Shown: positions 1-8,230, counted from the stretch's first letter. The stretch: DNA of 24,380 nucleotides from Corynebacterium sp. (GCF_030826625.1 NZ_JAPJNQ010000031.1:1-24380), one strand, 5' to 3'. The notes: generated from the sequence alone by a model not told the origin. Translations and numbers: made by a program.

Positions 1-527
1 CCCCAGGCCAGATCATTTGGGCTTTCATCGTCTTGCTGGCGTGTTTGACCACCGCCGTTGGTCTGATCTCGTCGACCTCTGAGTTCTTTGCGACGCTGAC
101 CCCACAGATGGGCTACCGCGTCTGGGCCGTCATCTTCACCGTGGTTTCGCTGGTGCTGGCCGCGCAGGGTCTGGATTTCGTCCTGGATATTGCCGTGCCA
201 ATCATCATCTTCTTGTACCCGCCAGCAATCACCCTGATCATTCTGACTCTGCTCGAGCCCGCATTCGGCGGCAAGGTCAACTTCTTCTTCACCTTCCGCA
301 TCGGGCTGTGGACCGCCGTCGTGTGGTCCGCGTTCATGGTCGCCGTATCCCAGGGTGCGGAAGGCCTGGAGCCGATCATCGGGTGGACGCCACTGCACGC
401 AGTAGACCTCGGCTGGGTATTGCCGGTGCTCATCGCTGTAATCATTGGCCTCATTATGGATATTTCCAAGCCACGGCAAGCACCAGAGCAGGCTCGCCTG
501 CGCCAGGAAGCCATGCGCGGAGCATAA
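1..527 (+). CDS. brnQ: BrnQ/LIVCS branched-chain amino-acid:cation symporter, C-terminal part
   Basis: This is the 3' part of a gene whose start lies before the window; the frame is open from base 3 to the TAA at 525-527, giving about 174 residues. The beginning carries the run ACLTTAVGLIS followed by a Ser/Glu/Phe-Phe segment, typical of the later transmembrane part of the LIVCS (BrnQ) family. Several hydrophobic helices follow, then a short charged tail rich in Arg, Gln and Glu. The family imports Leu, Ile and Val with Na+ or H+ across the cytoplasmic membrane. The next gene starts 89 bases downstream behind its own possible promoter, so the two need not share a transcript. The family call is fairly safe; substrate preference cannot be read from the fragment. 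Confidence 0.85.
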   Translation, partial: PGQIIWAFIVLLACLTTAVGLISSTSEFFATLTPQMGYRVWAVIFTVVSLVLAAQGLDFVLDIAVPIIIFLYPPAITLIILTLLEPAFGGKVNFFFTFRIGLWTAVVWSAFMVAVSQGAEGLEPIIGWTPLHAVDLGWVLPVLIAVIIGLIMDISKPRQAPEQARLRQEAMRGA

Positions 528-549
528 ACGCCTCTACGAGGAAACCTTC

Positions 550-585
550 GCGCAAGAAAATATTGCGCTGGAAAATATTGCGCAG
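550..585. repeat. 15-bp tandem repeat overlapping an inverted repeat
   Basis: Two copies of a 15-bp unit (GAAAATATTGCGCTG at 556-570, GAAAATATTGCGCAG at 571-585) lie head to tail between brnQ and the flavin oxidoreductase gene. GCGCAA at 550-555 is the reverse complement of the TTGCGC in each copy (563-568 and 578-583), so the first pair forms a 6-bp stem with a 7-base loop. It overlaps a possible promoter, so an operator is one reading; a weak brnQ terminator without a T run is another. Confidence 0.55.
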
Positions 586-593
586 AAGATAAT
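563..593 (+). promoter_or_regulatory. possible promoter for the flavin oxidoreductase/ABC run
   Basis: GATAAT at 588-593 differs from the sigma-A -10 consensus in one position. TTGCGC at 563-568 could serve as a -35 with a long 19-bp spacer. Transcription would start near base 600, about 17 bases before the ATG at 617. The -35 candidate lies inside the tandem/inverted repeat. Pattern only; tentative. Confidence 0.35.
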
Positions 594-616
594 CAAAGAC
601 TAATTTGGCGGGCATT

Positions 617-1705
617 ATGTCTGATTCTGTTTCCACTGGTTCCGCTGGTTCCACTAATTCCGCTGATGCCGCTAGTGCAGCTAGCTCCGCTAGTCCCGCC
701 AACGCTTCCACTCAGAGAATCCCTCTGTCCCTGATTGATTTCTGCACTCTGTATTCCGGAGAATCCACCGCCGACACCATGGCTCGGTCGGTGGAATTTG
801 CTCGTTCTGCAGAAAAACTTGGCTTTTCGCGTATTTGGTACGCCGAGCACCACAACATGCCCCACATCGCTTCATCCGTGCCAGCGCTGATCATGGCACA
901 CGTGGGTGCGCACACGGACTCGATCCGTTTGGGCGCCGGTGGTGTGATGTTGCCAAACCACTCGCCTTATTCCATCGCAGAACAGTACGGCACGCTGGCG
1001 GAAATGTATCCCGGCCGTATCGATCTTGGCTTGGGCCGAGCACCAGGCACCGATATGCACACTTTGGGTCGTGCTTTACGACGTGACCCGCGTGCGGCCG
1101 AAAACTTCCCTGACGATGTGCGCCAACTACAAGGTTTTTTGGGTGCACCGGAAGATTCCCCCGTTCCCGGTGTCATTGCGATTCCGGGCCGGAATACCAA
1201 TGTGCCACTGTTTATTTTGGGCTCGTCCATGTTTGGCGCCTCCCTGGCAGCGAAATATGGCCTGCCCTATGCCTTCGCCTCGCATTTCGCTCCGCAACAC
1301 TTGGAAAATGCCACGGCTTATTATCGCGAACATTTCCAGCCGTCCGAATACCTTTCCGAGCCTTATGTCATCGCGGCGGTCAACGTCATCGCCGACGAGA
1401 CCACCGCGGGCGCTCAACAACAATTTGACCAGGTAGCTCGCAGTCGCGTACGTGCTTTCGCTGCGCGTGGCCGGAAGATCACCGACGCCCAGTTAGAAGA
1501 TTTGGTGCACTCGCCACAGGGTCAACAAATTATTTCCATGCTGCATTACACCGCCGTCGGTACCGAGGGCGAAGTACGCGACTACCTGCAGGATTTCGCA
1601 ACTACCGCACATGCCGATGAGCTGATGATTTCTCTGCAAGGCACCACCTTCGACGACACCGCGGCGGGCATGCAGCATCTGGCGAACGCTTGGCAGTTGG
1701 GCTAG
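617..1705 (+). CDS. LLM-class flavin-dependent oxidoreductase (luciferase-like monooxygenase)
   Basis: The 362-residue product matches the bacterial-luciferase-like fold group. After a variable N-terminus come IPLSLIDFCTLYSGE, the RIWYAEHHNMP segment (the WxxEHH pattern of the YhbW/MsnO8-like branch), the glycine-rich GAGGVMLPNHSPYSIAEQYGTL and YPGRIDLGLGRAPGTD. These enzymes use reduced FMN and O2 on small organic substrates; the substrate here is unknown. The ATG at 617 was preferred to an in-frame TTG at 605. The first 35 or so residues are almost only Ser, Ala, Thr, Gly and Asn and lie outside the conserved domain. The TAG stop at 1703-1705 overlaps the GTG of the next gene, so the oxidoreductase is probably co-expressed with the ABC importer and may act on what it brings in. 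Confidence 0.88.
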   Translation: MSDSVSTGSAGSTNSADAASAASSASPANASTQRIPLSLIDFCTLYSGESTADTMARSVEFARSAEKLGFSRIWYAEHHNMPHIASSVPALIMAHVGAHTDSIRLGAGGVMLPNHSPYSIAEQYGTLAEMYPGRIDLGLGRAPGTDMHTLGRALRRDPRAAENFPDDVRQLQGFLGAPEDSPVPGVIAIPGRNTNVPLFILGSSMFGASLAAKYGLPYAFASHFAPQHLENATAYYREHFQPSEYLSEPYVIAAVNVIADETTAGAQQQFDQVARSRVRAFAARGRKITDAQLEDLVHSPQGQQIISMLHYTAVGTEGEVRDYLQDFATTAHADELMISLQGTTFDDTAAGMQHLANAWQLG

Positions 1706-3300
1706 TGCGCACGCCTTTGCGCAGAGCAGTCAGCTCAGTTGTTGCCTCAGTCAGCGCGCTAGCGTTAGCCGGGTGTTCGGCCGGGCACACCGCCAATTAC
1801 GCGCGTCCCGGTGATGCGGAGGCCATCGTCTTAGCCTCGACCTCTGCTGCCAGCTCACTGGATTTCACCAATAACGGTGGTTCTGCCGCACCAGGCGCGC
1901 TGCTGACTGACGTGTATGAGACTTTGGTGCGCATCGACGACGACGGCGAGATCAAACCGCATTTGGCAACCAGCTGGGAAGTTTCGGATGATCGCACCGA
2001 ATATATTTTTCACCTGCGTGACGGGGTGAATTTTTCAGATGGTTCTCCTTTTAATGCAGAAACGGCAGCTTTTAGCATTGCCTATGTGCAAAACGAGTGG
2101 ACGAACGGCCTGAAAGCCGGGATGGATGTGGTCTCCGAGGCAACCGCCGTCGATGAACACACCTTGCGCGTGCGATTGCGGCAGCCCGATTCTGGGTGGT
2201 TGTGGTCGATGGGCACGACGATCGGCGCGATGCTCTCGCCCACCGGTGTGGATACTTTGGCCAGTGATCCCGTCGGCACGGGTCCGTTGACGGTAGAAAG
2301 TTTTGCCACGGGGGAGTCGATCCGTTTTGCCCCGCGCGAAGATTACTGGGGTGCTCCCGCACAAACGCCGGTGGAGATTCGGTATTTTTCGGATGCGATT
2401 TCGTCGATCAATGCCCTGCAGTCTGGCCAGGTAGATCTGGTATGGGCGATGCAAGCCCCCGAACTGCTGGGGTCGCTAGATGATTCCATCAACGTCGATA
2501 TTGGCACCACCAACGGCGAGATTATTTTCTCTATGAATAACAATGCCGCGCCTTTCGACGATCCGTTGGTGCGCCAGGCTGCGGCCTATGCGATTGACCG
2601 GCACGCTGCGAATGAGGTGGTCTTTTCCGGGCACGCTACGGATACTGCGGGTGCTCCGGTCTCGCCGACAGACCCATGGTTTGACGAGGTTGTGCAGCGC
2701 GCACGCGAAGCTGAGTCAGCTGATCTTGCGTCTTCTGACGACGGTTTTTATCCCTTCAATCCAGACCTCGCACGGGAACTGTTGACCAGCAGTTCTTATG
2801 ACGGCGAGCTGGTCACGCTTACTGTGCCATCGCTGCCTTATCCTCGGTTGCTGGCAGAGCTGATTTATTCGCAATTGCGTGAGGTGGGATTCCAGGTTGC
2901 TGTGGAAACCGTGGAATTTCCAGCGGTCTGGCTGAATCAGGTGCACGGGGCAGCGGATTACCAGGCCTCAATTATCGCGCACTTGGAAGCCCGCGATACC
3001 GAGCACATGTTTGGTAATCCTGATTATTATCTCGGTTTTGATGACCCGCAGGTGCGCAAGCTTTTCGACGATGCCGCCACCAGCGCGGATCCAACCGTCG
3101 AGATGGCAGATGCCATCGAGTTGATCATGGAATCCGCGGGTGCGCTGACGATCGCAAACCTGCCGAATATCGTGTTGTCTGACCCGAGTATTTCCGGGAT
3201 CACACCAACCATGGTTACTGATTCAATAAAATTATCTACTTTAGAACGCAGCAATCACCACGGACGCGATGACCAACGTGAACAGCAGGAGGCCGCATGA
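1705..3300 (+). CDS. ABC transporter substrate-binding lipoprotein, family 5 (peptide/nickel type)
   Basis: This is the extracellular solute-binding lipoprotein of the importer encoded up to 6683. I place the start at GTG 1705, overlapping the previous stop (TAGTG), because it gives a compact signal peptide with two Arg after the start and the lipobox L21-A-G-C24. An in-frame TTG at 1690 only adds five residues. The mature 508 residues show family SBP_bac_5 features: a DVYETLVRIDDDGEIKPHLA segment near the N-terminus, the WEVSDDRTEYIFHLRDGVNFSDG pattern, a VGTGPL segment, and DPLVRQAAAYAIDR in the middle. Known members bind oligopeptides, dipeptides, nickel chelates or opines; the ligand cannot be deduced here. 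The C-terminal tail is polar and overlaps the permease start by four bases (ATGA). Confidence 0.88.
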   Translation: MRTPLRRAVSSVVASVSALALAGCSAGHTANYARPGDAEAIVLASTSAASSLDFTNNGGSAAPGALLTDVYETLVRIDDDGEIKPHLATSWEVSDDRTEYIFHLRDGVNFSDGSPFNAETAAFSIAYVQNEWTNGLKAGMDVVSEATAVDEHTLRVRLRQPDSGWLWSMGTTIGAMLSPTGVDTLASDPVGTGPLTVESFATGESIRFAPREDYWGAPAQTPVEIRYFSDAISSINALQSGQVDLVWAMQAPELLGSLDDSINVDIGTTNGEIIFSMNNNAAPFDDPLVRQAAAYAIDRHAANEVVFSGHATDTAGAPVSPTDPWFDEVVQRAREAESADLASSDDGFYPFNPDLARELLTSSSYDGELVTLTVPSLPYPRLLAELIYSQLREVGFQVAVETVEFPAVWLNQVHGAADYQASIIAHLEARDTEHMFGNPDYYLGFDDPQVRKLFDDAATSADPTVEMADAIELIMESAGALTIANLPNIVLSDPSISGITPTMVTDSIKLSTLERSNHHGRDDQREQQEAA

Positions 3301-4348
3301 TTCGTGCCCTCGCCCGGGTCTGCGCCAGGTTTCTGGTGCTCTTGGCACTCTCCTCGATGTTGATTTTTGTTGTGCTGCGCGCCGCGCCTGGCAACCCAGC
3401 GCGGGTGGCGCTAGGGGTATCTGCTTCGGATGAGGATATAGCGCAATTGTCTGCTGCACTGGGTCTGGACCGCCCACTGTTGGTGCAGTACTGGGATTGG
3501 GTTTCTGGGCTGTTGCGCGGTGATTTCGGGGTGTCGCTAGTTTCCCAGGAAAACATCACCCCGCTGGTGCTTGATCGTGCACAGGTCTCGCTGATTTTGG
3601 TGGGCTTGGCGATGGCCTTGTCGTTGCTAATCGCAGTGCCGGTGGGCACCTGGTTGGCTTATCGGCAGGCTAAGCCGGATGCCGCAGTATTATCCGGGTT
3701 GGTGCAGCTGGGGATCGCTGTGCCGTCGTTCTTATTGGCGATTGTGTTGGTGGCAATTTTCGCCGTGCACCTGGGGTGGCTCCCAGCTGGCGGTTGGTTG
3801 CCGCCAAAGTATGGTTTCGGTGGCTTCCTTTCTCACCTGGTGCTCCCGGTTTTTTGTTGGCATTGGTACAGGCTGCGATTTTGACGCGCTATGTGCGCTC
3901 AGCTGTGCTGGAAGTCATCGAACAAGACTATCTGCGCACTGCACGCGCTAGCGGGGACACGGAATTGCAGGCTTTACGTCGCCATGGCTTGCGCAATGCA
4001 ACACTGCCGGTGTTAACGGTAGCGGGTGTGCAATTGGCGACGCTTATAGCCAGCGCGGTGGTGATCGAGCGGGTGTTTGTGATTCCGGGTTTAAGCTCCA
4101 TGTTGTTGGATGCCGTTCATGCCCGGGATCTGCCGACTGTGCAATCGTTGGTGATGGTGTTGGTATTTTTCACCTTGGTGGTCACACTCGTAGTCGACTT
4201 GGCTTATAGGATCGTTGATCCGCGGTTGCGTCGAAACAGCGGTGTGCGAAATGGTGTACGAAATGGTGTGCGACGCAGTTTTCGTCGGCAAGCTCGAACG
4301 GGACGTCAAACAGCTACCAGCAAGCAAAAACGGGCGGCGCGCTCATGA
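3297..4348 (+). pseudogene. DppB/OppB-type ABC permease interrupted by a one-base frameshift
   Basis: Two overlapping reading frames together make one permease of about 350 residues. Frame one (from ATG 3297, behind AGGAGG at 3287-3292) carries the N-terminal helix, the APGNPARVALG segment and further helices, then ends in unrelated residues at TGA 3882-3884. The other frame continues with FLLALVQAAILTRYVR, the EAA loop region (LEVIEQDYLRTARASG, then LRRHGLRNATLPV) and the last helices to TGA 4348. The switch point is the T run 3850-3855: one extra T would give an uninterrupted ...LPVFLLALVQ... reading. This may be a sequencing error in a homopolymer, a true inactivating mutation or slippage. 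The rest of the operon is intact, which favours an error or a recent event. The C-terminus is unusually basic and includes a Gly-Val-Arg-Asn repeat. Confidence 0.85.
4241..4274 (+). repeat. 12-bp tandem repeat in the permease C-terminus
   Basis: GGTGTGCGAAAT (4241-4252), GGTGTACGAAAT (4253-4264) and a partial third copy GGTGTGCGAC (4265-4274) lie in tandem. They code a repeated Gly-Val-Arg-Asn near the basic tail of the permease. The unit is a multiple of three, so copy-number change keeps the frame. Confidence 0.7.
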
Positions 4349-5169
4349 ACAGCACGGCACAGAAAAACCTCAGCCTATGGATCGGCGCTTGTATCGTCGC
4401 GGGGATCATCGTCATCGCTGCGGTCTCATTGCTGTGGACACCGCACGATCCACTACACGCCGCACCGGCAGACCGGCTGCAAGCACCGTCGTCGCAGTAT
4501 TGGTTGGGAACGGATCGGTTCGGGCGCGATATTGCGTCCCGGTTGATGATTGGCGCTCGGGTCACGCTTTTCGTTGGTGTAGTCGCGGTAGGGATCTCTG
4601 CTGCGTTGGGCATTCCGCTCGGTATTTGGGCTGGAATGCGTGCCGGCTGGATCGACACCGTGATCATGAGAGGTGCTGATCTACTGCTCGCCTTTCCTGC
4701 GCTGTTATTGGCGATTATCGCAGCTGCTGTTTTTGGACCGTCGACGTTTACGGCAATGGTAGCGATTGGTATCGCGGGCATCCCGGGGTTTGCGCGGGTC
4801 GCCCGGGCGGGCACGCTGCAAGTTGTGACGCAGGATTATATTTCGGCCGCTCGCATCTCCCAGGTTTCTGAACCGATGATCGCTTGGCGTCACGTGTGGC
4901 CGAATATTCGCAGCCTGGCCATCGTGCAAGCATCCGTGGCGTTTGCCTTAGCGATTCTTGCCGAAGCCGCGCTGAGTTTCCTGGGCTTAGGTGCCAGTCC
5001 ACCGCACCCGTCGTGGGGTTTGATGCTGCAAGCCGCCCAAACTCAATTAGCCAGCGCTCCCCTGCTGGCACTGTGGCCCGGCCTTGCGATTGCATTAGCG
5101 GTGCTGGGTTTCAACCTGTTGGGCGATGGGCTTCGTGACCACCTCGATCCGCGTAGGAGAAAACGATGA
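4345..5169 (+). CDS. DppC/OppC-type ABC permease
   Basis: The 274-residue membrane protein is the second permease of the peptide/nickel-type importer. It begins with one helix, then the family motif YWLGTDRFGRDIASRLMIGARVTLFVG (here SQYWLGTDRFGRDI is seen before residue 70). The EAA-like cytoplasmic loop is recognisable as VVTQDYISAARISQVSEPMIAWRHVWPN, and the end has LAEAALSFLGLGASPPHPSWG, both standard for DppC. Start ATG 4345 overlaps the preceding stop (ATGA) and the stop overlaps the ATPase start (ATGA at 5166), so translation is coupled on both sides. Length is close to the usual 270-300. No defect is visible. Confidence 0.9.
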   Translation: MNSTAQKNLSLWIGACIVAGIIVIAAVSLLWTPHDPLHAAPADRLQAPSSQYWLGTDRFGRDIASRLMIGARVTLFVGVVAVGISAALGIPLGIWAGMRAGWIDTVIMRGADLLLAFPALLLAIIAAAVFGPSTFTAMVAIGIAGIPGFARVARAGTLQVVTQDYISAARISQVSEPMIAWRHVWPNIRSLAIVQASVAFALAILAEAALSFLGLGASPPHPSWGLMLQAAQTQLASAPLLALWPGLAIALAVLGFNLLGDGLRDHLDPRRRKR

Positions 5170-6683
5170 GCTTGCTGGAAGTAAAAAACCTGCGCATCCA
5201 GGCTGCGGTCGATTCGGCTGGCGTACTTGTCGACGATCTCAGCTTCAGCCTCGCCGCCGGTGCGCGGTTGGGAATCATCGGTGAATCAGGCTCCGGGAAA
5301 TCGCTGACGGCGTTGGCGCTGCTCGGCTTATGCCCAGGTGGGGTCCGGGTTTCCGGCGGCATACGTATCGCAGGTACTGAGATGTACCAGGGGAAGGCTA
5401 CCCGGCGCGCACGTGAAAAGCGGTGGTCCGGTATTCGTGGCAAACGCATCGGCATGGTGTTTCAAGAACCAATGTCTGCGCTGGATCCATTGCAGAAGAT
5501 CGGCCCGCTGCTGGGCCGCCAAGCACGCTCGTTGTTAGCGGAGGTCGGCCTGGACCCGGGTTTTGTCGCCCGCTATCCTTTCGAATTATCCGGTGGCCAG
5601 CGCCAACGGGTGCTCCTGGCATTGGCGATTGCGCAGGACCCAGAGGTGCTGATTTGTGACGAGCCGACCACTGCCTTGGATGTGATTGCGCAAGATGAAG
5701 TACTCAGCCTGATTGAACGCTTGGTGCGCGAGCGCGGGATGGCGTTGCTGTTTATTAGCCATGATCTCAACGTCGTCAAGCGGATGTGCGATGATGTCCT
5801 GGTACTGCACCGGGGTCGCACAGTCGAGCGTGGTGCGACGCGGGAGGTTTTGGCACGCCCCCGGCAACCTTATACACAGCGCTTATTGGCGGCTTCTCGG
5901 CATGAGTTGCCAGCGCGCGCGGTGGAAGCGGCAGACGAGACGCATCCGGGCACCCCAGCCGTAATCGCACTGGAAAACGTTACTCAGGCTTATGGGGAAA
6001 CCACTGTGCTGCAAGATATTAATCTCCGGGTGCGCCAGAGTGCTCGGCTGGGCGTCGTGGGGGCATCAGGATCGGGCAAATCCACGTTGCTGAAAATCCT
6101 CGCTGGTTTGCAGCAACCGACAGCGGGAAATGTGCAGGTCGATGCTGGTGTACAGATGGTGTTCCAGGATCCGTTCGCTTCGCTGAATCCACGGCTAACC
6201 ATCGAGCGCACGGTTGCGGAAGGTGGCGGGAACGACGAGCGGGTTAGCGAAATCCTTGCGGAAGTCGGTCTGCCTGCCGATTCGGGCACGCGGTTTCCTC
6301 ATGAGTTTTCCGGTGGACAGCGTCAACGTATTTCCATCGCGCGTGCCGTCGCCGGCTACCCCGATATTTTGCTTGCCGACGAAGCTGTTTCGGCACTTGA
6401 TGTATCCGTGCGCGCACAAGTGCTCGAAGTTCTGGATGCGCTGGTGGAAAACTACGGGTTGACCTTGATTTTCGTCAGCCACGACCTGCATGTGGTGCGC
6501 CAGATCTGTGACGAGGTCATCGTCATGCACGACGGACGGATCATCGAAGCTGGCCCCATAGAAACGATTTGGGAGGCACCTGCCGCAGCCTATACCGCTC
6601 GGTTGCTGGCCGCTGCGCAGGTGCGTTCTGAAGCCTCCGTTGCTGCTGAGGTTTCTGGCAAGACTGGTGCCGCGGAGGGCTAG
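5166..6683 (+). CDS. ABC transporter ATPase with two fused nucleotide-binding domains (DppD-DppF type)
   Basis: One 505-residue protein holds both ATPase domains of the importer. Domain one has Walker A GESGSGKS (39-46), Q-loop VFQEPM (98-103), signature LSGGQRQR (141-148), Walker B VLICDEP (161-167) and the H-loop in LLFISHD (194-200). Domain two has Walker A GASGSGKST (299-307), Q-loop VFQDP (332-336), signature FSGGQRQR (381-388), Walker B ILLADEA (401-407) and SHD (438-440). All catalytic residues are therefore present in both. The Q-loop-to-signature distance is shorter than I recall for OppD/OppF, meaning a reduced helical subdomain; this is inference. It is the last gene of the run; its TAG shares the palindromic CTAG with the stop of the opposing gene. 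Confidence 0.9.
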   Translation: MSLLEVKNLRIQAAVDSAGVLVDDLSFSLAAGARLGIIGESGSGKSLTALALLGLCPGGVRVSGGIRIAGTEMYQGKATRRAREKRWSGIRGKRIGMVFQEPMSALDPLQKIGPLLGRQARSLLAEVGLDPGFVARYPFELSGGQRQRVLLALAIAQDPEVLICDEPTTALDVIAQDEVLSLIERLVRERGMALLFISHDLNVVKRMCDDVLVLHRGRTVERGATREVLARPRQPYTQRLLAASRHELPARAVEAADETHPGTPAVIALENVTQAYGETTVLQDINLRVRQSARLGVVGASGSGKSTLLKILAGLQQPTAGNVQVDAGVQMVFQDPFASLNPRLTIERTVAEGGGNDERVSEILAEVGLPADSGTRFPHEFSGGQRQRISIARAVAGYPDILLADEAVSALDVSVRAQVLEVLDALVENYGLTLIFVSHDLHVVRQICDEVIVMHDGRIIEAGPIETIWEAPAAAYTARLLAAAQVRSEASVAAEVSGKTGAAEG

Positions 6684-7999
6684 AAATCGCGCACTTTATC
6701 GCGCAGTGCGGTGAAGATGTCTTCTCCCGCATAGCCGATGCCGTCGTGCTGATACAGGTTGGTGACGTGCAGGCGACAATCCGCATAAGCGCGCGCGGTA
6801 TCTAAGGACAGCTCGAATGGCACATACATGTCGTCGAAATATGTCGCAGCAGCGGATACTGGCGCGGTTGCTAACACCTCACGGTCATAAGGCGAGGCCT
6901 GGAAATTATACTGTGCCAGATCGTGGGCACCTTCGCGGAAAGCGTGCAGTGCGGGATCCTCATCGAATTGCCACGGGAAGACGTGCTCACCGGTGAGATA
7001 GAACGGCTCGTTTTTCGAGCGCGGATCAGCGTTTTCTTCGAAACCGGGAATCTCTTCGCGGATGCGGTGCGCAGACCAATTGGTAGCGCCCGGGGTAACC
7101 ACGCCGCCATAGATGGATTCGTGGATCGCGGCATACAAAGGGCCGTCAGCGAACGAGACCATACCGGAGACGCTGCTCAGGAAGTCGGTTTTCAGGCGCT
7201 TTTCGCCGCCGACAGTGCGGAAGGGGTCTTCGAAAAGATACGCCAGGGTGTGGAATCCCGGCCCCTGCCCCAGGGTGATGCCGATGGTGCGCAGACGGCG
7301 TGCACTCAGGCGCTCGCCCGTCGGCAAGAGTTCTTGGGACTGATCCAGGTGGTGGCAGACTTCGCGGATCCGGTCATCGATCCACGGGTATTCGCGGTAG
7401 AGGCCCTGGTGGCGGGCTTTGACTTTGTCGAAGGTGGAGCGGTAGACGTCGTCAATGCCAACGCTGGTAGCGGGGAGACCGCCGGTGAGGTAGGCGTGTT
7501 CGATGGCCTCTGGGTAGCGCGAGAGATAGGAGGTGATGCAGAAGCCGCCGAAGGACTGGCCAAACAGGGACCATTTTTCGATGCCCAGGGCTTTGCGCAG
7601 TGCTTCGGCGTCGTCAACGATATAGCTTTGCTGGAGTTTCGACAGGCGTTCGACGCTTAAGTCTTCGGCTGGGCTGGCGCTGTCGATGCGGTGGGAACGG
7701 CCGGTGCCACGCTGATCCAGCAGGATGAAGCGGAATTCTTCCAGGGCTTTGCCCACTACCCCACCAATTTCTGATCCGGCGACTTTGCCTGCCCCGCCGA
7801 ACGGACGTGGTGACGGGAATCCCGGGCCGCCCTCTAGGTAGACGATGGCTGGTTTTTCTTCGTTGCCATCCGCGTAGATTTCGCGGGCGTAGAGCTCGAA
7901 AGTTCTCGCTGCAGGATTTTGTGGATCCCAGGGCACGGTGAGTGTGTGTTCTTTGAGGTTGTGTCCGAAGTGACGGGTTGATGTTGTTTTAAGCGACAT
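6680..7999 (-). CDS. alpha/beta-hydrolase, proline iminopeptidase-like (peptidase family S33)
   Basis: The 439-residue product has the S33 layout: the oxyanion region EGGPG (56-60; HGGPG in most relatives), DQRGTGRS (95-102), the nucleophile elbow GQSFGG with Ser149 (147-152), a helical cap rich in charged residues, and a C-terminal QHDGIGYAGED segment supplying the probable catalytic His (418). Family members release N-terminal proline or other residues from peptides; no signal peptide is visible, so it is likely cytoplasmic. ATG at 7999 begins MSLKTTSTRH; no Shine-Dalgarno is seen. It converges on the peptide-type ABC importer, so processing imported peptides is a reasonable but unproven role. 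Confidence 0.88.
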   Translation of the reverse strand: MSLKTTSTRHFGHNLKEHTLTVPWDPQNPAARTFELYAREIYADGNEEKPAIVYLEGGPGFPSPRPFGGAGKVAGSEIGGVVGKALEEFRFILLDQRGTGRSHRIDSASPAEDLSVERLSKLQQSYIVDDAEALRKALGIEKWSLFGQSFGGFCITSYLSRYPEAIEHAYLTGGLPATSVGIDDVYRSTFDKVKARHQGLYREYPWIDDRIREVCHHLDQSQELLPTGERLSARRLRTIGITLGQGPGFHTLAYLFEDPFRTVGGEKRLKTDFLSSVSGMVSFADGPLYAAIHESIYGGVVTPGATNWSAHRIREEIPGFEENADPRSKNEPFYLTGEHVFPWQFDEDPALHAFREGAHDLAQYNFQASPYDREVLATAPVSAAATYFDDMYVPFELSLDTARAYADCRLHVTNLYQHDGIGYAGEDIFTALRDKVRDF

Positions 8000-8101
8000 A
8001 TTTTATGTCTAGTGATCTAACGGTGGTGAGTCAAGCAAACCATGCACGCCGGGGCATTCATGGTGAGCGCCGAAAACACGACTTATATAAAAATTTTAGA
8101 A

Positions 8102-8137
8102 CCCCGCGGAATTTCGGGGGGGGTGAATTCCGCGGGG
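8102..8137 (-). terminator. perfect 12-bp hairpin, likely terminator of the dehydrogenase gene
   Basis: CCCCGCGGAATT (8102-8113) and AATTCCGCGGGG (8126-8137) are exact reverse complements around a 12-base loop that contains eight G (eight C on the minus strand). Read on the minus strand the stem is followed, after TTCTAAAA, by TTTTTATATAAG, so it can terminate transcription coming from the dehydrogenase that ends at 8231. The rest of 8000-8230 has no convincing gene. It includes a seven-G run (8171-8177) and the smaller inverted repeat GTGGCC/GGCCAC at 8180-8193. Confidence 0.6.
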
Positions 8138-8230
8138 CAATGCCTTCGACAGGAGGGCCAGTGACCACTCGGGGGGGTGGTGGCCAAGGCCACGGCCTGT
8201 GAAGACACTTCCTACTATAACGAATACTTG

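Noticed and set aside
550..583. Rho-independent terminator of brnQ
   Set aside because: The stem is only six bp and no T run follows; reported instead as a repeat/possible operator.
3850..3855. Canonical programmed -1 frameshift heptamer at the permease T run
   Set aside because: In the zero frame the codons are GTT TTT TGT, which do not fit X XXY YYZ; single-codon slippage remains possible but is not supported by any downstream structure I can see.
6923..7660. 245-codon frame on the plus strand inside the peptidase gene
   Set aside because: Antisense to all of the alpha/beta-hydrolase core; composition typical of a shadow.
8005..8202. 65-codon plus-strand frame in the 8.0-8.2 kb gap
   Set aside because: It runs through the perfect hairpin and poly-G runs, is very rich in Gly and Arg, and lacks a ribosome-binding site.
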